This document shows, piece by piece, positions 1 to 10,635 of a stretch of DNA of 64,000 nt (the first letter of the stretch is position 1; each line of letters opens with the position of its first letter). The stretch is taken from positions 14,880,142 through 14,944,141 of the forward strand of contig CAJINV010000001.1 of NCBI GenBank assembly GCA_905178155.1, read 5' to 3'. The stretch comes from Amoebophrya sp. A120 (lineage: Eukaryota; Sar; Dinophyceae; Syndiniales; Amoebophryaceae). Both the position numbers and the translations under genes were made by a program. The notes under the pieces were generated by a model. That model worked only from the letters and a program-made list of their open reading frames with translations. It did not search any database and was not told the origin of the DNA.

Positions 1-1821
1 GACGACGACGCACCGTCCGCAGCACTGTCCGCATCCGCCACATTCTGCTCTCCTTGTGCTGCCCTAGCGTCGGGTCCGTGGTTGTTGCCCCCGGTCGTGG
101 AGGTAGTTTGATTGACTAGGTTGACGGCATCGAGAAGTGAGCGTCCAAGCCCAGCCCGCTTGCGGTTCTGGAGAAGTTTCGTTTCGCTGCAGTCCGCTTC
201 GTTGATCATGATGGCAGCCTCGCAACTGACTCGGACGCACTTCGTAAAAAGACGACAGTTTTTGGAGGCAGTCTTGGGGTAGAACACCGCAAATGGCACG
301 TAAGGATACGTCACTTTTTGCTGATCCCCGTATACCCCCTCAGCCATGACCTGGGCCAATTCCGTGGTGTTCACGTCAGCCGCCGTTTTTAACCCAGTTT
401 GAAACACCGCAGCATCCTCGCCATTCAACTGTAGGAAGTTTCAAATCCAGAACTTGTTCACTAAATGGCCGTGACAACAACAGAGAAACAGAAAGAAAAA
501 AAGACCACGACAAAGAAATAAACGACATTAATTTCTTCCTCTGTAAAGCAACACATCAAGAACGCAAAGCAGAATCAGCAAAACTACATCAACATCTTGA
601 GCTCAACACAAAGCTATAATGCGGTCGTGTTGTGCTGCTGGACTACACTTTCTCACTTTTTCATATCAGCGCTGTACCACTGCCTACCGCTACCGACTGA
701 CAAGATAGTAGCTTTGTTTTTCATCACGACTGTACCTGAAATGCGTCCAACTTGGTCTGGCACTCCGCTGAAGTGGACACAGTGAAAACGGCCCGGTAGT
801 CGTCCACAGCCTCCATATCCTTCCCGTGCGCGAAGTTAACGGGGTCCATTTCGTTGCACACCTCGTCACTGCTTGTTTTAGTGTTACCCCGTGCGTGCCC
901 ATGCTTGCTGCGGTACTCACTTGGGCTCCGGCTCGACAAGCAGCACGCGTAGAATACAACGCAGACCATGATAACAGTGCCACAGCAGAATAGCATGAGC
1001 GGCAGGCTGCTCTGCGGAGTCGGCTGTCGTGCGGCCCGCGGAGAGACGCGGGCACGTCCGCCGGCCTGATTTCGGGCGGCGGCCTTTCCGCGCGGAGTTT
1101 GCGCGGGGGAGGCGCCCGGCTGCTGTGCGGGGAGGCCGCTACCCGGGAGCGCGAACGCGGTAAACTGCGGTTGAGGCTGTTTTCGGTTTTGTTGGCCTGC
1201 CCGCAATGCCGAGGCTCGCTGCAGCTGGGACGAAGCAGCGGCGTACTCCTGCGCCTGCCGTGCCTTCTCCTGAGCGGTCAGCTGGTCCGCAATGTTCTCG
1301 AAACGTTGGAATTGGTCGACATCTAGATCAACCTCTTGCGCCCCCTCGCCAGGACTCGATGCTGCCTGCTGCCCGTACTGCGACCCGCCCTCCGGCTTCC
1401 GCGCAGACGCGCGGGCCGCGCCGCTTTGCGAGGGGCCACGGGGGGCCACTTGCTCTTGTTGTACTTGTGTAGACGGTGGACGTTGGGACGGTCCACGACT
1501 CGCAGCAGCTTGGGATGGTGCGCGCGCGGCCGCCAGGTCCAGTTGCAGCTGCGAGGGCTTGCGCGATTGGTCGGCGGAACTTGGAATTAAGCTCGCGGCC
1601 TGCGAGGGCGGTCGTTGCACACCGCTTTGCGATGGCCCTCGGGCGGCGCTCTGCGACGGTCCGCGAGCAGCGCTTTGCGAAGGTCCCCGCGGGGCGACTG
1701 CATCCTGCTGACTCTGACTCGGCCCTCGAGGCGGGCTCGGAATCACAGCCGGCGCTTGCTGAGGCTCGTCGCTCAGGGGCTCCTCGGACGAGGTCAGAAT
1801 TTCTTGAGAAGACTCCGCCAT
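1..1821 (-). CDS. Single-pass membrane protein with RGPSQS repeats (3' end outside window)
   Basis: Two exons: 736-1821 and 1-428, the second open to the window edge. The intron 429-735 starts GTACAG, ends CTACAG and is phase 0. The ATG at 1821 begins MAESSQEIL. Residues about 30-150 are low complexity, with many copies of a Pro-Ser-Gln motif (RGPSQSAARGPSQS). A Gln/Ala-rich coiled stretch follows. A strongly hydrophobic segment near residues 270-293 (LMLFCCGTVIMVCVVFYACC) is the only clear membrane span. The C-terminal part, encoded mostly by exon 2, has several cysteines and looks like a folded ectodomain. No family is recognised. With no signal peptide and a central span, the repeat region is probably cytosolic (inference). 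The gene resembles the 42609-43745 gene in plan: a repetitive tail, one span and a Cys-containing domain. Confidence 0.75.
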
Positions 1822-2694
1822 AATTGAATTTGGTTTGTCTGCTTACTTTCTTTGTGCTGCTGAGAAGCGAAGATTCAATTTCAGAGATATGAGGACGAAC
1901 GAAAAGTAACTTAAACTTGATTTAATTGCTGAACGTTGTGGGGATAGATGATTGTACTTAAAAGGAAATTTTCAAATGGTGTAGAAATGCTTCGACTTGT
2001 ATGGAAGTAGAGGCACTGGCTCAAGATCAAAATTTTCGAAATATCACCTATACGTACAGGCAAGAGTACGATAGCGGAGCTAATCATGCACACTGAAGAG
2101 AAGCGGAACGAAGCAATGGACGATGCAAATTTGCGTGGCCGTTTGGAACGAAGCAAAACACCGATGAAACGTGGAGGACGGACGAGGTACGAAGTATAAC
2201 CGAGTAAAAAGTTGCTCCAACTGCTACATCGAACTTTACGAAGTGAAATTTGAACGACAAAGTGCGAGTGGTCGACGAAACAATGCACTTATTACATTAA
2301 GTAGAAATACCAAGACCTACACGACACCGGTTCAAAAACGAAAAGGAGAACGACAACATTGTTTGGTGTGGTTCCTTTCTTGCTGTGAGCAAGCTAGTAC
2401 GACCTCAATGAAACTTAAGCTTGTCAACACAACGTCAAGTGGTCGAGGAACATACAGTTACAGTGTAGCAGAATAATCAATGCAGTCCCTACAAGACGTG
2501 ACCGGCAACCAGCTGCGGATTTTAGTTTTTGCAGTGCCGATCAAAAAGAACTTCAAGTATCGTAATGCTATGTCGTGTCCTCAATCAAGCGGCATTCAAC
2601 ATCCAATGCACGAGTCTACGCGGGTACTACGCACTAGCGATTGCGTAAGTCGTTTTTGGGAAGTTGTTGATCTTGAGCAGAAGTCTGATATATG
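1822..2694. other. Intergenic, no gene seen
   Basis: Spacer between the start of the membrane-protein gene and the stop codon of the Elp3 gene. Only short unrelated open frames occur on both strands. No RNA gene, repeat or clear promoter motif was recognised. Confidence 0.5.
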
Positions 2695-5600
2695 TCATCT
2701 CCGATTGGCAGTGCTCCCGACTCTCGATCGTGTCGTGCTTCGCAGTGCGATCGCCCCGGCTGTCAAAGCGGTGATTCCCACTGTCGCTGCCCAAATTGCC
2801 TTGCGGTTGTCGTAAAGGAAAGAGGCAACAACGGATGATGCAGGTTCCGCATCTACTCCTGTATTGGTATTCTCTACTTCCACACAGGGCTGCGGTAGGG
2901 CATCCGGCCCGTGGTCTTGCCAGGCGGCGAAAGGAATCTCGAGCTCATCGAGAAATTCCAAGGGGACGTCATCGTTGCGGAGGTGATTTCTGGATGAGGT
3001 TCCAGAAATCACACCTCCGGAAAGACCAGCAGACCCTGCGTCTGCTGGGAGCGCATCTTCTTCCAGCGGCTTGATCAGATATCGCCCAACTCCGAGCTGC
3101 TCGTAACCAAGCTTGCGGTAGTAGTTGCGCACACCCACACCGGAGATCACCGCAATCTTTTTGCTGCCGTGTCGCTGCGCAATCGTCTCCGCAACGCACA
3201 TCAATAACTTTCCGATCCCGCCGTGCTGCGCGGAACCCTGCTTCCCCTGGTCCGCGTGCTTCCTGCGGTAGTACGACCGCGGTTCACGAAAAGAAGATGA
3301 GGAGGCTCCACCTTCAAGAACATCATTCGGCGAGACTGCAATTGCGGGGGCAGAAGCTGCTGCATCAGCACAAGTGCCGCTCGTCGATCCTACTACTACT
3401 TCCTGTTCAACTTCCAGCGTTGGATCGTCGTTGAGCGTCACGCCCGCGGTTTTGTTCTTATCGTCAGCACGGTACACCGGCCGGACTTCCCCGTACACGT
3501 GCAACTCGCGGATCAGAGCGGAATTTTCCAGCTCAGGGAACATTTCCCGCACCGCGGAGGGATCGTCGTTCAGGCGGAGACGCAGTAGGCCGTACAGTGC
3601 CCCGTTGTCGCGGTTTTTCTCGACGATCACCTCTTCTGGTGTTGTTCCACTGCTTCCGTCACCAGCCGCATCTTCTACCACCTCCGTGCACACGTTGGCG
3701 CTGTTGACGTACTTCCTAGCGTCCTGGTAGCAGTGGAAATCGTATTTCTTACCCTTGTACAGGTACGTGTCGCTGGAAGTCGTGTTTTTCAAATGACGAT
3801 AACTTGCTATGGAATCGGGTGACCCGACACTGGAAAACTGCGGTCCCTCGGAATCTGTGGCAGTCAGCAGCGTGAAGGGGGCGTCCTGTCGTCGAGTGTC
3901 AAGATTCCGCTCCTTGTGAACTTGGATCGCGCTTTTCTTCAAGGTATTTCTCTTCTCTACTTTAGCAGAAGAGGAACTCGAAGAAGAACCCGTAGCTCCT
4001 GCATCGGCGCTAGGAACTGGGATGTGTTGGTCCAAGCCGGAGAACCGAAACAATGCGTCTCGTGTGGAAGCCACCAAATCTTCTGATGTCGAATAGACGC
4101 TTCCAAGCGCGCTATTGAAAGTTCCCTTCAAGTTTGCCAGCAAGGTGGGCTTATTTTCTGCTTTTGATGCAGAAGGCTGTTGGTGTGTCTCCTGTCTGCC
4201 AGCTTCGACTTGGAGGTTGTCAGACGACAGGCCGTTCCCAGCGGTCGTGTTTGATGCCTCGTCGATATCGAATAGATCAAACGACATCATTTCTTGCTCT
4301 TCTGGCAACGTCGGCACGTCGACCGTTCCAACGACCTGTCCTACCCTTGTCGCCGTCTCCCTACTTGTTCCCTTTTTCCCTTTGCCCTTGTTTTCCGCAT
4401 TTCTCGCCTGCTTGTTTGCTTGTTTCTTCTGCTTCCGACTCATTTTCCCGTCGGTCGCCCGCTTTTCCGCGCCCCCGCCTAACCCTCGGTCAGACCCCTC
4501 CACACTGCAGAAAAACTCCCAGCCGTTGGAGGACCGGTATTTCCGGACGCGCACGACCAACTGGTCCAGCGGCTCCCCGTACCTGCGCACTTCCCGGCAC
4601 CGCGTGCACTTGCAGCTCTCGCCGCACTTGCTCAGCTGGTCGAACAGAACCTGGCGCAGATTGGTGTTCTGGTTGCCCGCGATGATGCTGACCTCCGGGA
4701 TGTCTCGAATCACGCGGTTCAGCCGGATCCAGGGGTGCACGTTCACCTTCACGTTGCACAGCAACCGGATCATGGTATCGGGGTCCGTGTCCGTGTAGGG
4801 GGTGTAGCTGCCCTCACTGTGCCACTTCTCGATTTGGGTAAAGGGCGTCACCTCACACGGGTAAATCTTCCAGTGGTCCGCCTGAAGCGCGTCGGAATTC
4901 AGCACGTACTTGAACATCTCCCAATCGGCGTCCGGTGTGGCGCCGGGGAGGTCCGGCATCAGGTGAATGTCGACCTTGAAGCCGGCGGTTTTCAGCAGCG
5001 ACACCGCTTTCACCGCACGGTTGACGGAATGTCCGCGGTTCACTTTTTTCAGAATTTCATCATCCGTATGCTGAACTCCGATCTGCACGCGCGTGCAGCC
5101 CAGAAGACGCAGACGACGGACCTGTTTTTGTATCGAAAAGGTCGAAAAGTTACTTCCGGGTATGGATGTCAATGTGATGAAAAAGCGCGTAGTACCAGTG
5201 CAGCAAATGCAAAATTACATATATTTATTTGAATGAAATTACGGTCAAACACGAACAAAATCGGCATTATTGTTACCTCGGCTTTCGTGATGTGGTCTGG
5301 TCTGGTTTCCAGCGTCAGCCCGATGATTTTGCACTCACTGAGTTCGTTCAGCCGCTGTTCTTCCGGTAGACTCATTCTCTCCCGCCCCTGCAAGTCCCAG
5401 ACACTCGACTTCCCCCGGCGGAGATCGTCTTCATTCAGGAACGTGTTGGCCGCGTAGAACAAATCTCGGCAGAATTGGTCTTGGTACTCTTTGCTGTAGG
5501 CCGACCACGTACCGCCCAGCACGATAATTTCTACCTTGTCCACCTCGTGCCCTTGCTTTGCCAGTGTGGCCGCGCGATCGTAAAACTGCTTGACCGGGTC

Positions 5601-6524
5601 GAAGTTGTTCTGGTTTGCGCGCTGCACGGCAGGCTCGGTGGAGAGGTAGGACCGCGGTTGCCCGGGTTCATCCGGGCAGTAGTAGCAATCATGCGGGCAG
5701 GAGAACTTTCCGGGCGCTGTGACGACTGTGATGACGACCACTCCGCTGTTGCTGCGCACGGACTTCTTCTTCAGGATCCTTTCCACCGCCGTGCCACGAG
5801 GGAGGACGGATTCAAAGACGAGCTGGGAGAGGGTTTTCACCAGGCGAGACTTGGGCGGCGCGCACTGGAAATGCCGCCTCGCGTTTCTCACCGCGTCATC
5901 CCAGTGCTTCTCGGTAACGGCATTCAGGAAATCCGCGACAATTTCGACACTGGTGGCGCTATTTGCATGACCATCTGAGGTACTGTCATTTGCAGCCGGA
6001 TGAACAACGTCAATCACGAGGACGTCGTCACCAGACACCACCTTCTCCTCGGTACTGTTGCAGCTTTGATGGTCCTCTACCTCTATTTCTTCCCCAGATG
6101 GCGAGTTCAGTGGCGATTCCCCCCGACTGGAGGCCGGAGTGTGCGTCGCCGTTGTCGCAGCACCACTGGTGCCTGTTGACACTTGCTGCAGGAAAGCGAT
6201 CGCTTGTTTCGCCTTCTGTTCCAGCTCGTGGCGCGCCTCATCGGACTCATTACTCAATCTCTGTGTCAGCACCTGCTCGACCAGCAGACAGAGCACGTGC
6301 CGCAAGAATTCCTCCGCCGCCCGGATCTCCGCGGGATCCTCCGCCTCGTGCTGGTACGACAGCCAATCCTTGGAACCGGCCTGAAACGCAGCTAAGTGCT
6401 TCGCCTGCGCCTCTGTCGTGCACGCGATGTCTTCCGGTCGGATCATGTTGACGCGGCCGACCTTCGCCGCCTCCGATTCCACGGAGCTCACGGCGTCGAT
6501 CTTGGTTCGCTGATCGGTCGCCAT
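2695..6524 (-). CDS. ELP3: Elongator complex protein 3 (radical SAM / lysine acetyltransferase), tail-anchored
   Basis: Two exons, 5277-6524 and 2695-5121, separated by a 155-bp GT-AG intron in phase 0; 1,224 residues against about 550 in most eukaryotes. Elp3 is the catalytic Elongator subunit that uses radical SAM chemistry and acetyl-CoA to modify wobble uridines of tRNA. Residues about 260-290 hold SVRSNSGVVVITV followed by the cluster motif CPHDCYYCPDE. Further on are ETRPDH, GCTRVQIGVQ, NRGHSV and MPDLPG, all diagnostic of the family. The acetyltransferase part has LRLRLND, IRELHVYGEV, a GGIGKLLM acetyl-CoA loop and AVISGVGVRNYYRKLGY. Low-complexity insertions of about 300 residues (about 620-920) and about 75 residues interrupt the acetyltransferase domain. 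The first is Lys-rich (KQKKQANKQARN). The extreme C-terminus carries a hydrophobic helix (AIWAATVGITALTAGAIAL) followed by basic residues, as in a tail-anchored protein. Toxoplasma Elp3 is also tail-anchored, to the mitochondrion. Confidence 0.95.
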
Positions 6525-7335
6525 TTTTGGTAAAATCGAATTAACTCTGGAGGATTCAAAACGAACTAATCAGTTCCTCGTTGCACGGTAGGGGGTTTGA
6601 AATTTGAACTATTACATGGCCTATCTTGTTGTACTTATTAGTGATTTTTCTTCGCTGTCCCTAGGAAAATCGATTATTTTTCAAGGAGGTCCTGTGGAGT
6701 CGAATTTCGTGAAACACAAACGCGTCAACAAAACCAAAAAGTTCGTTTGACCTGCAATCAGATCTGATCTTTCCTCAGTGTGAGCCGATCGGGATCGATT
6801 TCCTTCTGTGTTTCTTTGAGGATCTTCACTTGTAAGAGGAAGTACTTAAACAATGTCGGGATCTGTTGATCTGTTTCGCGTAGGCGTTTTCTCTGAACTT
6901 AACTTGAATCATATTCGGACGATCTCAGTCTATCTGGCATAGCAATTTCACTTTTATATTCGACCGATGTGCTGAAGGGATATGCATATGCCCAATCTAT
7001 CAACAAGGAACACCCAACTGTATCTGATGCTGATTTTGCTACAGTCGCGTAATGAAATGTAGACGCATTACGCTCTACTGTTGATCCTTCTTTTTCTTCT
7101 TCGAGCCTACTCACAGCGCCTGGCTGCAGAGACAAAAACGTCAAAAATCATGCTGAAAAAAAGCACCAAGTTCCTCTTTCCTTTTGCGATACCCAAATTT
7201 TGATTTTGTGTGTGACGTCGGAATGTTGGGACCCACTGTATCGTCCACATGTTCGATTAAGGGATCGATTATTTTTCAGTCTCGAGATGATAATTCAAAT
7301 TCCCTCAGTGAACTAACCGCTCAACACCCCAGTTC
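6525..7335. other. Intergenic, no gene seen
   Basis: AT-richer spacer upstream of the Elp3 ATG and downstream of the profilin stop. A minus-strand open frame at 6899-7144 has no recognisable features and is not called. Nothing else is supported. Confidence 0.5.
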
Positions 7336-8116
7336 CTATTGGATTTCCGGACTTTGGTCCATTCCCTCGCTCTGAGCCCACTTGCACATGTCGATGCAGA
7401 CGCGGACGGCCATGGAGAAGGGCACCCCGTCGTTTTCCGAGTAGCCGCCGACGACAAGCAAAGCTTTCCCCGCCAGATGGTAGTCGCTGACCACGATGGC
7501 GAAGCCCTGCTTCCCCTTCCGCGCGGCGTTCATGACCAGGTAGTTGATTTCCTTGTTATCGCCCTCCTCCTGCTGTTTGCTGGGAATAGTGTGCTTGTTG
7601 CTCCCGATCCACAAGCCGTTCGGCAGCGGGCCCTTGGCCAAGTCGTGCGTGATCGCGTTCAAAATTGTTTGGTACTCAACGATTTTCACCTTTTTATTTT
7701 GAAAGTTTTGATTGTTCTCGTCCTTTTTATTTTGTGTTTTCAAACTGACTCTTCAAGTTTTTTCTGTCGCTGCCCATGGTCATGAGGAAAAACAAGAAAA
7801 TGAATTTACCTACTTATGAGCGATTCTATACCGGAACTTCCGAGCCATCGTCCTGCATGATTTCGCGATCCTGGTCTTCCGCCCAGACCTTGGACCAAGC
7901 CAGTTCCGTGTCCACCCCCAAATCGCCTTCCGCAGTAGTGCACGCCGCGCCCCAAAACCCAGAATGTTTGCCACCCTCCACCTTCGTCCCAAGGCTGAAG
8001 TCCTTGGCCCCGATGGCGGCACACGTAACGCAATTTTTGAAGTTCCCCGTCCACGAAGCTATGCTGTCGTCGGGCTCCACCATGTTCTGCAGGAGAATCT
8101 CCGCCCAGGAGGACAT
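7336..8116 (-). CDS. Profilin-like actin-binding protein
   Basis: Two exons, 7832-8116 and 7336-7689. The intron (7690-7831) starts GTATAG, ends AAAAAG and is phase 0; the product is 212 residues. Profilins bind monomeric actin and poly-proline proteins and promote filament growth at the barbed end. The start MSSWAEILLQNMV and the C-terminal helix (FSMAVRVCIDMCKWAQ) match the two terminal helices that pack together in profilins. The centre has NGLWIGSNKHTI, like the apicomplexan PNGVWIGG stretch, then GFAIVVSDY and KALLVVGGY strands. It is longer than Toxoplasma profilin (163 residues), with extra residues around the exon junction. Apicomplexan-type profilins are needed for motility and invasion; a similar role here is inference. 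The call rests on motif order and length. Confidence 0.75.
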
Positions 8117-8905
8117 TATGCTCGCGAGTTGAAAACGAAAATGTACTTTTATAGGTGGCGTTGAGGTAAAAACTGCTAGTACAGGGAGGTGAACGGTACT
8201 ACATCATGGTCAAACACAATTGAAATTGGAAATAATGAACATTAGAGAGCGACTGATGAAGTACATATCTTTCCGTTGAAAAGAAACAGGGCAAAAGGCA
8301 AATTATTTTATTAGTCCGCAAGCTGGATAAATGACAAAATGACTATGGTATGGCCGGGCATCGACGAAGCAAGAGCAATGGATATGGTTATGGAATATGG
8401 CGAATACAAAAACCTTGACCGACATAATTCGCGTGAGCATCAGTCATGTTTTATGATGTATCAGCTTTTATCATATGCAAGTCCACCGATTGAATTTAGC
8501 TACACGTCCGATCTCCGATTCTACCGAATTCTGAGTGATGGGCAACTGCATGCGACCGACGATGACGAAAGAGGCACAATGACAACTGACATGGCAACTA
8601 CATGTACATATGCACAGTGACTACAACCGAGATGATCTAAGCTGTAAAGTGCGCAAGCTACATCCTACTAGATCCGAGCGTTTGATTTTTCTCAACGCCG
8701 ATCTCTGTGGTGAACAAAATTGAAATTCCTGAACAACACACAACAGTCAAAGTAGTAATAGCGCGCCTGCGCATACGGTCGAGTCGAAGCAATCCCACGG
8801 TCCCGACCAGTGCTGATGAGGCGCCGCACCAATCTAAACCAAGAGCGCAGGCTATATGGCTATCGTGCTACAACACACAAATGAAAGGCGCCCAGAAGTC
8901 ACAGC
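8117..8905. other. Intergenic, no gene seen
   Basis: AT-rich spacer upstream of the profilin gene. A 93-residue plus-strand frame (8339-8620) lacks any recognisable domain or partner exon and is not called. Base composition changes sharply at about 8900. Confidence 0.45.
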
Positions 8906-9120
8906 TCATGGCAATTTCCGCGGCAACTGATTCTGCGGGCGGCCGGCGCCGGTAGGCAGCAATTCCCCCGGCGCCCGCGCGCCAATGCCCCAAAAGGCAC
9001 GCGCGCCCGCACGCCGGGCTTCGCGGCTTTGCATGCCATGCCTCCCGAAGGCCCAGGCCTTCTCTCGCCAAAGCTTCGCGTGCCCACACACCGCCCAAAC
9101 GCCGGGCCTTTGCCTTCCTT

Positions 9121-9139
9121 CGCCCGAAGGCTTCGGGCG
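9121..9139. repeat. Perfect hairpin
   Basis: Nine-base arms CGCCCGAAG and CTTCGGGCG separated by one G. It lies in the GC-rich block. Confidence 0.85.
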
Positions 9140-9227
9140 GCGGACCGACTTGGCCCCCGGGCGCGGACTTCTTGCATGCGGAGCCATCAGCCCCAAAGAG
9201 ACGTCTTCCGTTTCGTCGCTAATACTT

Positions 9228-9247
9228 CGCCTGGCTGCGGCCAGGCG
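9228..9247. repeat. Perfect hairpin
   Basis: Eight-base arms CGCCTGGC and GCCAGGCG around a TGCG tetraloop. It lies in the GC-rich block. Confidence 0.85.
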
Positions 9248-9553
9248 GTCGCCACAGTCGGGCAGCCGCCATTCAGCCACAACAGGCTGGCGCCTTCCAT
9301 ACCGCACGGCCTCGGTCCACGCTGCAAGGCGCTGGCTTCCCTCGCTCGGCGCCCCAAGGTTCTCCACATCCAAGACGCCAACAGGAGCACCAGACCGCGC
9401 CCGGCCTCCTCCAAGCATCTGGGCGCGCCAATGTGCCCAAAGCCTTCGGGTAACCATGGGCCCTCATTCCCCCGGGCCTGGGCAAATGGCAAAACAGGCG
9501 CAAGGGGCAAGGGGGGCGGGCCTTCTATTTATCTTAGTGGCAAAAAGGGCGGC

Positions 9554-9568
9554 GGTGGCCAAGCCACC
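9554..9568. repeat. Perfect hairpin
   Basis: Six-base arms GGTGGC and GCCACC around a CAA loop. It lies in the GC-rich block. Confidence 0.7.
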
Positions 9569-9576
9569 CAGCGAAA

Positions 9577-9650
9577 GGGCCCCGCCCCATACGTAGCCGC
9601 CAGGCCTTCCGCGGCCAATCGTTCCTCCGCCCAACTACTTGGCGGGGCCC
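9577..9650. repeat. Inverted repeat with spacer
   Basis: Ten-base arms GGGCCCCGCC (9577-9586) and GGCGGGGCCC (9641-9650) enclose 54 bases. It lies near the right edge of the GC-rich block. Confidence 0.75.
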
Positions 9651-9994
9651 CTACGCCCGCCCTAGGAAGGCGACAGAAGCTGCGCCCCTCAAAGCAACCG
9701 GCCGACGCGCCCGACGGTCGCCACATTTAAAACTTTCAGCAGAATGCTGCGCGAAACCCCCCCCCGCAAGTTATTCATCGAGATCCTCCCCGGCCCCGGC
9801 TTTTGTAGACTATTCCAAAGCAGGCCCGACGGAAAGCCGCGCCTTCCTCGCTGTCTAGAAACTCAAAACAAGCCTACCCATGCAAGTTCAGGACATTCGC
9901 CCCAACCTACCAACCCACCGACCGAGGGGGCTCGTGCAGTCGTATGAGCTGGCCGCGGTCATCCGTTTGCGAGGACTTTTTTAGGCCGTGGCCA

Positions 9995-10231
9995 TTAAAA
10001 ACACTGACCGAGAAAACGCGAGGACGCTGACGGAGAGCATACACATACGCATGGCCCTGCACGCAAATGCTCAAGGTCCGCGCTCGTCTCCTCGGAGTCG
10101 GACCCGGCGCGGCCCTGAACCAAGTCGCTCACCTTCAAACGAAGGCGGCCCGCAGCGCGCTCCACACGCAAGGCACGCGCTTCAACCCTGCGCAACGCGC
10201 TGCGAATTTCTCGGCGGGAAAGTTTGGCCAT
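9995..10231 (-). CDS. Possible small basic protein or coding fragment
   Basis: A 78-residue frame begins MAKLSRREIRSALRRVEA and continues with a charged, helix-like stretch (LRVERAAGRLRLKVSDLV) before losing character in its last 20 residues. The N-terminal 55 residues look more like protein than the overlapping frames. It sits just right of the GC-rich block and is itself GC-rich. No partner exon or homologue is recognised. It may be a remnant, or part of whatever the GC-rich block is. Confidence 0.25.
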   Translation of the reverse strand: MAKLSRREIRSALRRVEARALRVERAAGRLRLKVSDLVQGRAGSDSEETSADLEHLRAGPCVCVCSPSASSRFLGQCF

Positions 10232-10635
10232 CTTAGGCGTTGGCAGTGTTCTTCGTCAACAGAGGAAGCCTGTGGGTCCTCTGAACGCAGCGACTAATCA
10301 GTAATATGCAGGGGCCAAATGATTGGCGGAACACGTTCACGCTAACATAAGTACATCTGCACGTGGCGGTGGTCGTGGTGCAAAAAGTTTGCACGAGTGG
10401 CAACGTGTTTCTTAGCTAGGTACTAACTTAGTGACACCAAGACCGTCCGCACGGGAAAGGGAGTTGCGGTCATCTCCACCTTGAATTTTGAAGCAGCAAA
10501 CCGAAATCATCGAGTTTCTTTGGCAAACAGTTCAGTAGCAGCGACAGTATACATTAACATTACGCATTGACATTTAGACTCTTTATTCTCGAGCTACTCA
10601 CTCTATCACAGCGAAAATCTAGCTGCCCTGCTTCA
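10232..10635. other. Intergenic, no gene seen
   Basis: Spacer between the GC-rich region and the stop codon of the next gene. No repeat or RNA gene was recognised. Confidence 0.5.

Larger units (their letters stand above)
8906..9735. repeat. GC-rich, hairpin-rich block of unknown origin
   Basis: Base composition is visibly far more GC-rich than any neighbouring spacer, with sharp edges near 8930 and 9735. The words GCCTTCGGG and CCCGAAGGC, runs of G or C and GGCGCC recur. Several perfect inverted repeats are present, listed separately. Long open frames exist in several of the six frames because AT-rich stop codons are rare, so none is evidence of a gene. It may be a non-coding repeat, a foreign insertion (for example from a GC-rich dinoflagellate host) or a structured RNA locus. 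None of these can be decided from the sequence alone. Confidence 0.6.

Noticed and set aside
1911-2288. 125-residue minus-strand frame
   Set aside because: No domain, no partner exons, composition like the surrounding spacer.
9029-9730. 233-residue plus-strand frame in the GC-rich block
   Set aside because: Open mainly because the block lacks AT-rich stop codons; several frames are open on both strands and none shows a domain.
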